A DNA stretch of 64,000 nucleotides from Alphaproteobacteria bacterium (GTDB lineage Bacteria; Pseudomonadota; Alphaproteobacteria; CACIAM-22H2), in assembly GCA_016793165.1 (NCBI GenBank), contig JAEULA010000096.1, forward strand, positions 1 through 64,000, given 5' to 3'. The notes below the pieces were generated by a model, which was given only the letters and a program-made list of their open reading frames with translations, did no database searches and was not told the DNA's origin. The position numbers and the translations under genes were made by a program. Numbering within the stretch: the first letter of the stretch is position 1; every line of letters starts with the position of its first letter. Shown piece after piece: positions 1-8,122 of this stretch.

Positions 1-185
1 TTCGGGTCGATCCCGATGTCCCGCCAGCACGCCCGAAGCTCCGCATACGCGTAGGAATGAAGCGCGTTGCGAACCTCAGGTCGGTTGATCCGAACGATCG
101 CAACGTGGCCCTTCTTCTCGTACACGATGTGCTCCAGGTTCTTCGGCATCATCGACCCGTCGTACGGCGATTCGTATCTCGGCAT
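1..185 (-). CDS. Enoyl-CoA hydratase/isomerase (crotonase) family protein, N-terminal fragment
   Basis: The reading frame runs off the left edge, so only about the first 61 residues are visible. They contain VAIVRINRPEVRNAL, the typical first beta-strand and NRPxxxNAL motif of crotonase-fold enzymes that hydrate or isomerise acyl-CoA thioesters. I placed the start at the ATG at 185; an ATG pair at 152-147 would also suit, and the frame stays open upstream without an obvious better start. The catalytic residues and oxyanion-hole region lie outside the window, so the substrate cannot be judged. It is transcribed divergently from the tripartite transporter genes. Confidence 0.75.
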   Translation of the reverse strand, partial: MPRYESPYDGSMMPKNLEHIVYEKKGHVAIVRINRPEVRNALHSYAYAELRACWRDIGIDP

Positions 186-363
186 GGGAATGCGGATCCT
201 CTCAGGGATGTCGTCGGCGAAGTTCCGATCGGCCACGCGAGGCTCGACAACCCGCCGGACTGCCGATCCGGGCGCTCGCGCTTGCGTCGATTGAAACCTT
301 TCACCGATGCTAACGTGCGTCGGGATCCGCGGCAAACCCGCGCGCGGGAGTTCGGAGTTGCGC

Positions 364-852
364 ATGGCCATCCGGGAGCGCCTGCCTTACGTCGCGGCGT
401 CCGTCATCGCGCTGCTCCTGTTCTGGCAGGCATCGAGTCTCGAAGCCTGGACGTTCCTGGGCCCCGGCCCCGGCCTCTTCCCACAGCTCACCACCGGCTT
501 CTGCGCCATCGTGGCGCTGCTGATCGCCTGCTTTCCCGGCACCCGCGCCCCGGCCGCGCCGGCCGAAGAGGAGCCGGACGCGGCGGCGGGGTCCGCGGAG
601 CAGCGGCTGTTCCTGATCTACTGCCTCGCACTGCCGTTCCTCGCGATCGCCGCGGCGCATCTCGGCTTCATCCTGATGAGCGTCGCCCTGGCGCTGGCAC
701 TGACCTGGTGGGCCGAGCGGCGGGGCTGGCTTCCCGCGTTCGTGTTCGGCCTCGCCTGCGGCATTCTCGGCGTCGTCGTCTTCGGGCGCCTGCTCGGCGC
801 GACGGTGCCGGAGCTGGCGCTGGAGTCCGCCCTCCTGCGGCTCTTCCGCTGA
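364..852 (+). CDS. tctB: Tripartite tricarboxylate transporter small membrane subunit (TctB family)
   Basis: A 162-residue protein with four hydrophobic segments (about residues 8-25, 40-56, 81-112 and 125-145) separated by an Ala/Glu-rich loop. This is the size and layout of TctB, the small integral-membrane subunit of TTT-type secondary carboxylate importers, and the large subunit TctA follows after only 10 bases. The ATG at 364 is preferred over an upstream ATG at 307, because it begins just before the first membrane segment and has GGAG-like bases upstream. TctB proteins are poorly conserved, so the call rests partly on context. Confidence 0.88.
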   Translation: MAIRERLPYVAASVIALLLFWQASSLEAWTFLGPGPGLFPQLTTGFCAIVALLIACFPGTRAPAAPAEEEPDAAAGSAEQRLFLIYCLALPFLAIAAAHLGFILMSVALALALTWWAERRGWLPAFVFGLACGILGVVVFGRLLGATVPELALESALLRLFR

Positions 853-862
853 GGCTGCGGCG

Positions 863-2353
863 ATGGACAACCTGCTGCTCGGCTTCTCGATCGTGGTCAC
901 GCCGGCCAACCTCCTCTACTGCTTCATCGGCGCCTTCCTCGGCACGGTGATCGGCATCCTGCCCGGCGTCGGCCCGCTCGCGACGATCGCCATCCTGATG
1001 CCGCTCACCGTCAAGATGGACGTGACCTCGGCGCTGATCATGCTCTGCGGCATCTACTACGGCGTCGCCTATGGCGGCACCGCGACCTCGGTGCTGCTGC
1101 GCATTCCGGGCGAGGCGTCGTCGGTCGTCACCTGCCTGGACGGGTACATGATGGCGCGCAAAGGGCGCGCCGGGCCCGCGCTCACCATCGCGGCGGTCGG
1201 CTCGTTCATCGCCGGGACCGTCGGCACGATAGCGATCTCCTACGCCTCGCCGCCGCTGGCGAAGCTCGTCTTCGCCTTCGGCCCGGCGCAATACACCGCG
1301 CTGATGCTCACCGCGCTCGCCGCCGTCACCTATTTCTCCGGCGGCGCCCTGTTGAAGGCGCTGCTGATGATCGGATTCGGCCTGACGCTCGGCTGCATCG
1401 GCGCCGATCCGATGACGCTCGAGCCTCGCCTGACCTTCGGCAGCCTCGATCTCGTCGGCGGCATCGACCTGACGCCGCTCGCCATCGGCCTGTTCGGATT
1501 CTCCGAGATCCTCGGGCTCGCGCGCCAGCCGCTCGCGAAGCTGCGCATCATCCCGCCGCCGCGCACGCTGCTCGGCTTCCTGCCGAGCCGCGAGGAGACG
1601 CGGCGCTCAGCGGCGCCGGTGGCGCGCGGCACGGTGCTCGGATTCCTCGTCGGCGTGCTGCCCGGCGGCGGCGCGATGCTCGCGTCGTTCCTGTCCTACG
1701 CCGTCGAACGCAAGTTCTGTCCGAAGCCGGAGGAGTTCGGCAACGGCGCCGTCGAGGGGCTCGCGGGGCCCGAGACCGCGAACAATGCCGGCACCTCGGG
1801 AGCGCTGCTGCCGCTGCTGTGCATGGGACTGCCGGCGAACGCGGTCTCCGCGGTCCTGCTCACGGCCTTCATGGTCCACGGCGTCGCGCCGGGGCCCGCG
1901 ATGGTCGAGCGGCAGCCCGAGATCTTCTGGGGCCTGATCGCCAGCATGTATGTCGGCAACGTGATGCTGCTGCTCCTCAACCTGCCCCTGATCGGGTTGC
2001 TCGTGCGGATCCTCGAGGTGCCGCGCGCCTATCTCTCGCCGCTGATCCTGCTGTTCTGCGTCATCGGCGTGTACTCCTCGGGCGGCACCGCGGCGATCGT
2101 CGTCGCGGTGGTGTTCGGGTTCCTGGGCTACCAGCTGCGGCGGATGGATTTCGACCTCGGGCTGCTGATCCTCGCCTACGTGCTGGGGCCGATTCTCGAA
2201 CGCTCGGTGCGCCAGGCGCTGACGATCTCCGGCGGCGACGCGCGGATCTTCGTCGGCGATGCGATCTCGATCGCGCTGCTCGCGGCCGCAGCGGGATTCC
2301 TCGCGCTGGCGCTGTGGCCGCACCGCAAGATCGCGTTCCGCGACGCCGATTGA
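863..2353 (+). CDS. tctA: Tripartite tricarboxylate transporter permease (TctA family)
   Basis: A 496-residue, very hydrophobic protein with the hallmarks of the large TTT permease: an N-terminal segment beginning GTVIGILPGVGPLATIAILM, a YGGTATSVLLRIPGE motif near residues 75-90, and a second inverted half with a GVLPGGGAMLASFLSY segment and PETANNAG near residues 310-316. Length and repeat organisation match full-length TctA. It forms the transport path for a carboxylate delivered by the periplasmic TctC protein encoded next. Symport ion and substrate cannot be read from sequence. The neighbouring dehydratase and polyol dehydrogenase suggest a sugar acid. Confidence 0.95.
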   Translation: MDNLLLGFSIVVTPANLLYCFIGAFLGTVIGILPGVGPLATIAILMPLTVKMDVTSALIMLCGIYYGVAYGGTATSVLLRIPGEASSVVTCLDGYMMARKGRAGPALTIAAVGSFIAGTVGTIAISYASPPLAKLVFAFGPAQYTALMLTALAAVTYFSGGALLKALLMIGFGLTLGCIGADPMTLEPRLTFGSLDLVGGIDLTPLAIGLFGFSEILGLARQPLAKLRIIPPPRTLLGFLPSREETRRSAAPVARGTVLGFLVGVLPGGGAMLASFLSYAVERKFCPKPEEFGNGAVEGLAGPETANNAGTSGALLPLLCMGLPANAVSAVLLTAFMVHGVAPGPAMVERQPEIFWGLIASMYVGNVMLLLLNLPLIGLLVRILEVPRAYLSPLILLFCVIGVYSSGGTAAIVVAVVFGFLGYQLRRMDFDLGLLILAYVLGPILERSVRQALTISGGDARIFVGDAISIALLAAAAGFLALALWPHRKIAFRDAD

Positions 2354-2385
2354 ACGGCGGCACGCCGCTTGTCAGCCCGGGGGGC

Positions 2386-2397
2386 GGCTACGTAGCC
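2386..2397. promoter_or_regulatory. Perfect 12-bp palindrome upstream of tctC
   Basis: GGCTACGTAGCC is a perfect palindrome in the 96-base gap between tctA and tctC, 52 bases before the tctC start. It may be an operator or part of an internal promoter. No regulator gene for this cluster lies in the window, so the function is unproven. Confidence 0.3.
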
Positions 2398-2449
2398 TGA
2401 CACCATTCATCGCCACGCGCGCGGCGCGGCAATCCTGGAGGAACCCGGC

Positions 2450-3409
2450 ATGAGACGCAGAAGCCTTCTTGCGGCCGGCGGCGCGGCGCTTGCCGGCACC
2501 GCGGCCGCCCCCGCGATCGTCCGCGCGCAGGCCTGGCCCGCGCGCGAGATCACGATCATCGTCGCCGTCGGCCCCGGCAGCTCGGCCGACGCGGTCGCCC
2601 GCGGCGTGGCGCGCGTCGCGAGCAAGGAGCTGAACGCCACGGTGCAGGTGAAGAACGTGCTCGGCGGCGCCGGCCTGACCGGCTTCGCTGAGCTCGCGGC
2701 CAGCAAGCCCGACGGCTACACCTTCGGCCTGGTCAATGTCGGCGGGCTGCTCGTCTTTCCGCACATCATGAAGGTGCCCTACACCTGGGACAGCTTTTCC
2801 TTCCTCGGCGGCGTCGCCGAGAACTACTTCGGCGTCGGCATCGCGGAGGGCTCGCCGATCCGGACGATCGAGGACCTCGTCGCCGCGGCGAAAACGCGCC
2901 GCGTCACCTATTCGGCGAGCGCCATCATGAACGGCGTCGCGATGATCCAGCTCGGCAACGTGACCGGGACGAAGTTCCACTTCGTGCCCGCAAGCACGCA
3001 GCCCGAGGCGGTCGCGCAGGCGGTGGGCGGTCATGTCGACGTCGTGCTGCAGACCCCGCCCGATCTCGTGCCCCTGATCGAGGGCGGCAAGCTGCGCCTG
3101 CTCGCCTCGGCCACCGACCGCCGCTGGCCCAAGTATCCGGAGGTCCGGACGCTGAAGGAGATGGGCTACGACGCCGCCAGCGTCGTGCCGCTCGGCTTCG
3201 CCTGCCCCGCCGGCGTGCCGGCCGAGATCCGCGCCCGGCTCGAGCAGGCGATCGCCATTGCCGCCAAGGACGCCGAGCTGCTCGCCACCATGCAGACGCT
3301 CAACATCCGCCAGCGGCCGATGTCGAGTGTCGAGTTCCACGACGCGATCAAGTCGCAGCAGGCGACGGTCGAGGGTATCCTCGTCGCGGCCGGCATGAAG
3401 AAGACCTGA
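2450..3409 (+). CDS. tctC: Tripartite tricarboxylate transporter substrate-binding protein (Bug/TctC family)
   Basis: A 319-residue secreted binding protein. The N-terminus MRRRSLLAAGGAALAG ends in an Ala-rich stretch before QAWPAREITIIV and looks like a signal peptide with paired arginines, possibly Tat-dependent. The mature part has Bug-family landmarks: ITIIVAVGPGSSADAVAR, NVLGGAGLTGF, a KPDGYTFG motif, and a C-terminal PAEIRARLEQAIAIA region. It captures a carboxylate and presents it to TctA/TctB. The binding pocket is backbone-dominated in this family, so the ligand cannot be predicted. A GGAGG ribosome site lies 8-9 bases before the ATG. The enolase superfamily gene follows after 38 bases. 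Confidence 0.93.
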   Translation: MRRRSLLAAGGAALAGTAAAPAIVRAQAWPAREITIIVAVGPGSSADAVARGVARVASKELNATVQVKNVLGGAGLTGFAELAASKPDGYTFGLVNVGGLLVFPHIMKVPYTWDSFSFLGGVAENYFGVGIAEGSPIRTIEDLVAAAKTRRVTYSASAIMNGVAMIQLGNVTGTKFHFVPASTQPEAVAQAVGGHVDVVLQTPPDLVPLIEGGKLRLLASATDRRWPKYPEVRTLKEMGYDAASVVPLGFACPAGVPAEIRARLEQAIAIAAKDAELLATMQTLNIRQRPMSSVEFHDAIKSQQATVEGILVAAGMKKT

Positions 3410-3447
3410 CGACGCCCGGTTCCGGATCGCGCAAGGAGGACTGCGAC

Positions 3448-4647
3448 TTGAAGATCACCGCCATCGAGACGCTGCGCACCGAGGAGTTCGCGAACGTCAT
3501 CTGGGTCCGCCTCCACACCGACGCCGGCCTGATCGGCCTCGGCGAGACCTTCTACGGTGCCGGCGCCGTGGAGGCGCATCTCCACGACACGCTGGCGAGC
3601 CGCCTGCTCGGACGCAATCCGCTGCACATCGAGGCGATCAACCGCGACCTCGTGAGCCTGCCGATGGCGCAGTCCTCGACAGGAGTCGAGTACCGCGCGG
3701 CCTCGGCGGTCGACATCGCGCTGTGGGACCTGTTCGGCAAGGTCTGCGGCCAGCCGGTCCATCAGATGCTGGGCGGGCTGTGCCGCGAGAAGCAGCGCAT
3801 CTACAACACCTGCGCCGGCTACCGCTACGTGCGCTCGAACAACATCAAGCCGGTGACGAACTGGAACATCGGCGAGGCGGAAGGGCCCTACGAGGACCTC
3901 GACGGGTTCATGAACCGCGCGGACGCGCTGGCCGAGAGCCTGCTGGCGAGCGGCATCACGGCGATGAAGATCTGGCCCTTCGATCCGCCGGCGCAGGAGA
4001 ACCAGGGGCTCCACATCACCGCCGAGCAGATGCGCAAGGCGATCGAGCCGTTCGAGAAGATCCGCAAGGCGGTCGGCGACCGCATGGAGATCATGGTCGA
4101 GTTCCACTCGCTGTGGAACCTGCCGACCGCGAAGAAGATCGCCAAGGCCTTGGAGCCGTACAAGCCGACCTGGTACGAGGATCCGATCCGGATGAACTCG
4201 CCCCAGGCGCTCGCCGAGTACGCCGACTCCACCGATGTCTGGGTCTGCGCCAGCGAGACGCTCGGCTCGCGCTGGCCCTACAAGGAGATGCTCGACCGCG
4301 ATGCGGTCGACGTCGTGATGGTCGACCTGTGCTGGACCGGCGGCCTCACCGAGGGCCGCAAGATCGCCGCCCTCGCCGAGACGCACCATTGCCCGTTCGC
4401 GCCGCACGACTGCATCGGCCCGATCGGATTCATCGCCGCCGTGCACACCTCGTTCAGCCAGCCGAACACGCTGATCCAGGAGTCGGTCCGCGCCTTCTAC
4501 ACCGGCTGGTACAAGGAACTCGTCACCGCTCTGCCGGTGATCCGGGACGGCTACGTCTACCCGATGGAGGGGCCGGGGCTCGGCGTCGACCTCCAGCCGG
4601 CCGTGTTCAAGCGCTCCGATCTGACCGTCCGGCGCACCGCGGCCTAG
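3448..4647 (+). CDS. Mandelate racemase/muconate lactonizing enzyme family protein, acid-sugar dehydratase type
   Basis: A 399-residue enolase-superfamily enzyme. The start is TTG at 3448, chosen because a strong AAGGAGGA site at 3433-3440 sits just upstream and the MKITAIETLR start is family-typical. Visible residues are K174 in TAMKIWPFD, E218-x-H220 in VEFH, E244 in WYEDPIR, E270 in CASETLG and H320 in APHDCIGP. An acidic residue followed by His on the third strand and the later APH motif resemble D-galactonate-type acid-sugar dehydratases rather than racemases. It probably dehydrates the sugar acid imported by TctBAC. Exact substrate is unknown. Confidence 0.88.
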   Translation: MKITAIETLRTEEFANVIWVRLHTDAGLIGLGETFYGAGAVEAHLHDTLASRLLGRNPLHIEAINRDLVSLPMAQSSTGVEYRAASAVDIALWDLFGKVCGQPVHQMLGGLCREKQRIYNTCAGYRYVRSNNIKPVTNWNIGEAEGPYEDLDGFMNRADALAESLLASGITAMKIWPFDPPAQENQGLHITAEQMRKAIEPFEKIRKAVGDRMEIMVEFHSLWNLPTAKKIAKALEPYKPTWYEDPIRMNSPQALAEYADSTDVWVCASETLGSRWPYKEMLDRDAVDVVMVDLCWTGGLTEGRKIAALAETHHCPFAPHDCIGPIGFIAAVHTSFSQPNTLIQESVRAFYTGWYKELVTALPVIRDGYVYPMEGPGLGVDLQPAVFKRSDLTVRRTAA

Positions 4648-4674
4648 CCGCGCGCGTCGGCGCCCTCCGCGCCG

Positions 4675-6078
4675 TCACCGCGCGGCGCCGTCGAACAGCG
4701 CGACGACCCGCGGAACGGCACGGTGAACGGCATCGACGAAGCGCGCATCGCCGGCGGCCGCGCCCCACAGCCCGCGGTCGGCGCACAGCGCCGCCACGGG
4801 ATCCGGCGCGACGCAGATGGCCCGGGCGACGGCGGGCACCATCGCCTGGTCTTCATGCGCGAAGCCCAGCGCGCCGCGATGCCAGCGATCGAGGAACCCG
4901 AGGAAGAGCGCGGCCAGCGCCCCCGCGCCGTCGATCGGACCGCCGCGCGCCAGCCGATCGTGAAGCGTCGGCGCGACGAAGGTCGGGATCTTGCTGAAGC
5001 TGTCCGAGGCGACACGCTGCACCGTGTCGGCGATCGCGGCGTTCGCGAAGCGATCGAGCACCGTGTCGCGATAGTCGGCGAGGTCGAGCGGGCTCGGCGA
5101 CAGGCAGGGGATGACGTCGGAGGTGACGAAGTCGAAGGCGAGCCGGCGCAGCGGCGCACGCGCCACGGCCTCGTGGATGAAACGCAGCCCGGCGATGGCG
5201 CCGCCCCAGGCGAAGGCGCTGTGGCTCGCGTTGAGGATGCGGATCTTGGCCTCCTCGTAGGGCGCGACCGACTCGACGAGCGTCGCACCCACCGTCTCCC
5301 AGGCCGGGCGGCCGTTGCAGAACCGGTCCTCGATCACCCACTGGATGAAGGCCTCGGCCATCACCGGCGCCGCATCGTCCCTTCCGGTCGCCGCGCGGAC
5401 GCGCGACCGGATCTCGGGCGTCGGTCGCGGCGTGATGCGATCGACCATCGCGTTCGGGCTCGTCGTGTTCGCGGCGACCCAATCGCGAAGCGGAGCGTCC
5501 CCGACCGCCGCGATGAACTGCAGCAGCCCCGCGCGCGACCGGTCGCCGTTGCGCCGCAGGTTGTCGCAGCTGAGCAGAGTCACACTGCCGGCGCCGGCCG
5601 CCCGCCGTGCACGCAGGATCGCGGTCAGGGCGGCATAGAGGCTCGGCCCGGGCGCGTGGCGCCGCGCGGCATCGACGTCGCGGGCCAGCGCGGGATGGTC
5701 GACGATCAGGCGATCCTCGGCGTCGAGGTGATAGCCGGCCTCGGTCACCGTGAAGGAGATGATGCGTGTCGCCGGGTCGGCGCCGATGCCGACGAGCCCG
5801 GCGAGATCCGGGGTGTGCGGCACGACCCGCCGCAGCGAGCGCACCCGCTCGTAGCGCCGGGTCCCGTCGGTCGCGACGGTCTCGAGCACATAGGCGCCGC
5901 CCTGCGCCGCGAGGGCCGCGATCGTCTCGGGCACGTCCGGCCGGGTGTTGCCGGCGGCAATCGTCCAGCGCTCATCGCCGGCCGCGATGAGTCGGTGCAG
6001 GTAGAGCGCCTGATGGGCGCGATGGAACGACCCGAGACCGAGATGCAGGATCGTCGACGACGAGGCCAGGGCTGACAT
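4675..6078 (-). CDS. Mannitol dehydrogenase family protein (polyol/fructuronate-type NAD-dependent dehydrogenase)
   Basis: A 467-residue long-chain polyol dehydrogenase. The N-terminal dinucleotide fold opens with LHLGLGSFHRAHQALY; MVDRITP is in mid-protein and the catalytic helix reads KIRILNASHSAFAWGG, carrying the family lysine, asparagine and histidine. Relatives are mannitol 2-dehydrogenase, D-arabinitol 4-dehydrogenase and fructuronate reductase, which interconvert a polyol and a ketose or keto-acid using NAD(H). The gene converges on the dehydratase gene with a 27-base gap, so it is a separate transcript in the same sugar-acid neighbourhood. I lean to an arabinitol-type enzyme but cannot settle it. 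Confidence 0.88.
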   Translation of the reverse strand: MSALASSSTILHLGLGSFHRAHQALYLHRLIAAGDERWTIAAGNTRPDVPETIAALAAQGGAYVLETVATDGTRRYERVRSLRRVVPHTPDLAGLVGIGADPATRIISFTVTEAGYHLDAEDRLIVDHPALARDVDAARRHAPGPSLYAALTAILRARRAAGAGSVTLLSCDNLRRNGDRSRAGLLQFIAAVGDAPLRDWVAANTTSPNAMVDRITPRPTPEIRSRVRAATGRDDAAPVMAEAFIQWVIEDRFCNGRPAWETVGATLVESVAPYEEAKIRILNASHSAFAWGGAIAGLRFIHEAVARAPLRRLAFDFVTSDVIPCLSPSPLDLADYRDTVLDRFANAAIADTVQRVASDSFSKIPTFVAPTLHDRLARGGPIDGAGALAALFLGFLDRWHRGALGFAHEDQAMVPAVARAICVAPDPVAALCADRGLWGAAAGDARFVDAVHRAVPRVVALFDGAAR

Positions 6079-6180
6079 GCGCGGATGCGAAGGGCGGCGG
6101 TTTGCGTACCGGCGTTCTTCGCAGGATTCGTCGTGCCGCGCGATGCTCGAGCCGTCGCCGCGCGGATTTCGCGACGGCTC

Positions 6181-6900
6181 TCAGGCGGTGGACGACCGCG
6201 CCGGCGCCGGGCCGGTCGCCGGCGGCGGCTCTCCATGCACCAGCGGAACGAAACGCACGGCGAGGCATGCGCGCTGCTCCAGCGAGCCGTCCGCGCGCTT
6301 CACGCAACGCATCAGGCGCTGGGATTCATGTTCATGGCCCAGCGGAACCACCAGGCGTCCGCCCTCGCGAAGCTGGGCGACCAGCGCCGGCGGGACGTCC
6401 CAGCTGGCCGCCGTCACGATGATGGCATCATAGGGCGCAGCCGCCGGATACCCGGCCCGGCCGTCGCCGTGATGCACCGCCACGCCATAGCCCAGCGCCT
6501 GCAGACGACGGGCCGCGGACTCGGCCAGCTCCGGCACGATCTCGACGCTGTGCACCTCCCGCGCGAGGAGCGAGAGGATCGCGGCCTGGTAGCCCGAGCC
6601 GGTGCCGATCTCCAGGACCCGATCGGTCGCGGCGATGTCCGCGAGATCGGTCATCAGCGCCACGATGAAGGGCTGCGAGATCGTCTGCCGATATCCGATC
6701 GGCAGCGCGCAATCGACATAAGCGAGATCGACATGCGTCGGCAGGACGAAGTGGGCGCGAGAAACGAGCCGCATGGCCTTCGCCACCCGCGGCGAGAGGA
6801 ATGGACGTCCGGACTCGGGCCCGCACATCGCCGCTTCCGCGTCGATGGTCGCCATCAGGCGATCGATGGCGGCACGTTCAGTCGTATTGGTCATGGCCAT
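6181..6900 (-). CDS. pcm: Protein-L-isoaspartate O-methyltransferase
   Basis: A 239-residue SAM-dependent methyltransferase that repairs isoaspartyl residues in ageing proteins. It shows IGYRQTISQPFIVALM (the PCMT substrate-loop motif), then VLEIGTGSGYQAAILS (SAM motif I), HSVEIVPELA, HHGDGRAGYP and YDAIIVTAA. The start is the ATG at 6900, because GGGAG at 6911-6915 is well spaced from it; longer forms lack a ribosome site. The C-terminus is extended with a Pro/Ala-rich tail. An FNR/FixK-like dyad lies 77 bases upstream, suggesting membership of the neighbouring low-oxygen/stress regulon. Confidence 0.92.
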   Translation of the reverse strand: MAMTNTTERAAIDRLMATIDAEAAMCGPESGRPFLSPRVAKAMRLVSRAHFVLPTHVDLAYVDCALPIGYRQTISQPFIVALMTDLADIAATDRVLEIGTGSGYQAAILSLLAREVHSVEIVPELAESAARRLQALGYGVAVHHGDGRAGYPAAAPYDAIIVTAASWDVPPALVAQLREGGRLVVPLGHEHESQRLMRCVKRADGSLEQRACLAVRFVPLVHGEPPPATGPAPARSSTA

Positions 6901-6977
6901 GACGCGGGCTCTCCCATGAGCAAGCCCAGATCGATCTCGCAACTGTTACATGCTGACCTCGGGATCGAGCCACGTCG

Positions 6978-6991
6978 TTGCGACGGATCAA
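6978..6991. promoter_or_regulatory. FNR/FixK-like box upstream of pcm
   Basis: TTGCGACGGATCAA fits the 14-bp Crp/Fnr-family dyad (TTGAT-N4-ATCAA), in the form with one TTGCG half-site that FixK-type boxes often have. It lies 77 bases upstream of the pcm ATG, a plausible activator distance. A FixK-like regulator is encoded 1.1 kb away. Confidence 0.55.
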
Positions 6992-7111
6992 GGACCGGCG
7001 CCATCCGCTTGACCCGCCGCATCCCGGCCGTCTCATGGGCTGCTCCGCACACAGAAAGTACAGGCGGCCGCCCTGCGCGAAGCGAACGGCCGGATATGGG
7101 CCGCCGATCGA

Positions 7112-7350
7112 TCGACCCTTCGCCGCACGTTTCTCGCCCTCCGCCTCGCTGCGACGATGGCGGCCTGCACCCAGCTCAGCGCCGAGGACCGTGCGCTGAT
7201 CGATCAGTCCTGCGCGCAGTGGCAGCGCGCTGCCGGGTTCGCCGCGCGCGCCGCCCAGTCCGACAATGAATCGGCGCAGCGGCCTGCCATCGACGCAAGG
7301 GCCGCTTCGGTGCGCGCCCCGGTGCATCGTCGCGGCGAAACGCACCGCAA
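7112..7350 (+). pseudogene. Possible decayed small alanine-rich lipoprotein gene
   Basis: Around 7112-7169 one frame reads LRRTFLALRLAATMAAC, which resembles a lipoprotein signal with a lipobox-like MAAC, followed by LSAEDRALIDQSCAQ and an Ala-rich stretch ending in basic residues. No convincing start codon precedes the hydrophobic stretch in this frame, and the frame continues past the expected end without a proper stop. The pattern recalls small alanine-zipper envelope lipoproteins. Its neighbour across the convergent gap is a wrecked L,D-transpeptidase, so both may be decaying together. This is inference from a weak signal. Confidence 0.3.
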
Positions 7351-7417
7351 ACCGGTCGATGGCCGGCTCCGTGGCCGCCTTCCCGGTCGCCGGACGCACC
7401 TTGAGGTAACGCGCGAC

Positions 7418-8113
7418 TCACGCCCAGCCGAGCTTCACCGGCTCGTCGACGATGCACATCTCGGTGCCCACCGACACCACGTCGTGCAGGAAGGCGATGC
7501 TCGCGTCGTGCGGGCGGATGCAGGGGTGGCCGAAGCGGCGGCCGACTCTGCAGGGCCGGTTCGTGCCGTGGATGACGATGCGCGGCCGGGCGAGATCGAG
7601 CGCGAAGGCGCCGAGCGGATTGTCGGGGCCCGGCGCCCCCCTTGAAGGCCACTTCGGATGCTCCGCACGCAACGACGTGGCGGCAACCAGGCGGCCGCAC
7701 GCGCTTGCGAAAGACGTGAATCGCGCCGAGGCGCAGCACCGCCTCGGAGGTCGATGCCGATCCGAAAGCTGATCGGCGGCCGGCGCTCGCAACAGATGGA
7801 GCCCCTCTCGGCGAGAATCACGACGATGCCGCGGCGCTGCCCTTCGGGAAGGAAATGGGCGCGCCGGATGTCGATCGAGAGGCCCGGCGGCGGCCGCCAC
7901 GGATCGACGCCCGGATTGGTCGGGACGAGTTCGGGTCAGCCGACCCGAAAGATGATCGCGAGATCGGCGAAGGTGTCGCTCGCGGCGACCATGTGCCGAA
8001 TGATCTCGCCGACGACGTCGGCCGCGATCCGCCGGGGCGCGGACGGCGCCCCAAGCGACAAGCAGGACCGCGATCGCTCCCGCGATGCGCCTCAAGGCGC
8101 GGCGCGGAACCAC
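7418..8113 (-). pseudogene. L,D-transpeptidase (YkuD domain) pseudogene, multiple frameshifts and a nonsense codon
   Basis: Pieces of one L,D-transpeptidase are spread over three minus-strand frames in the right order. A signal-like segment (AGAIAVLLVAWGAVRAP) comes first. A LysM-like piece (VAASDTFADLAIIFRVG, then PELVPTNPGVDPW) follows in another frame and is interrupted by TGA at 7936-7938. Then come ISFRIGIDL, LGAIHVFRKRV in a third frame, and finally PGPDNPLGAFALDL, IVIHGTN, HPCIR and VDEPVKLGW back in the first frame. The catalytic SHGC-type motif has become GHPC, so the invariant glycine is lost. At least three frameshifts make a functional enzyme implausible. The family cross-links peptidoglycan or attaches lipoproteins to it. 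Confidence 0.85.
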
Positions 8114-8122
8114 GCCGGCGGT

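Noticed and set aside
7157..7645. Plus-strand frame starting MAACTQLSAEDRAL as an intact gene
   Set aside because: Only the first 60 or so codons look protein-like; the remainder lies opposite the transpeptidase remnant. Reported instead as a possible decayed lipoprotein.
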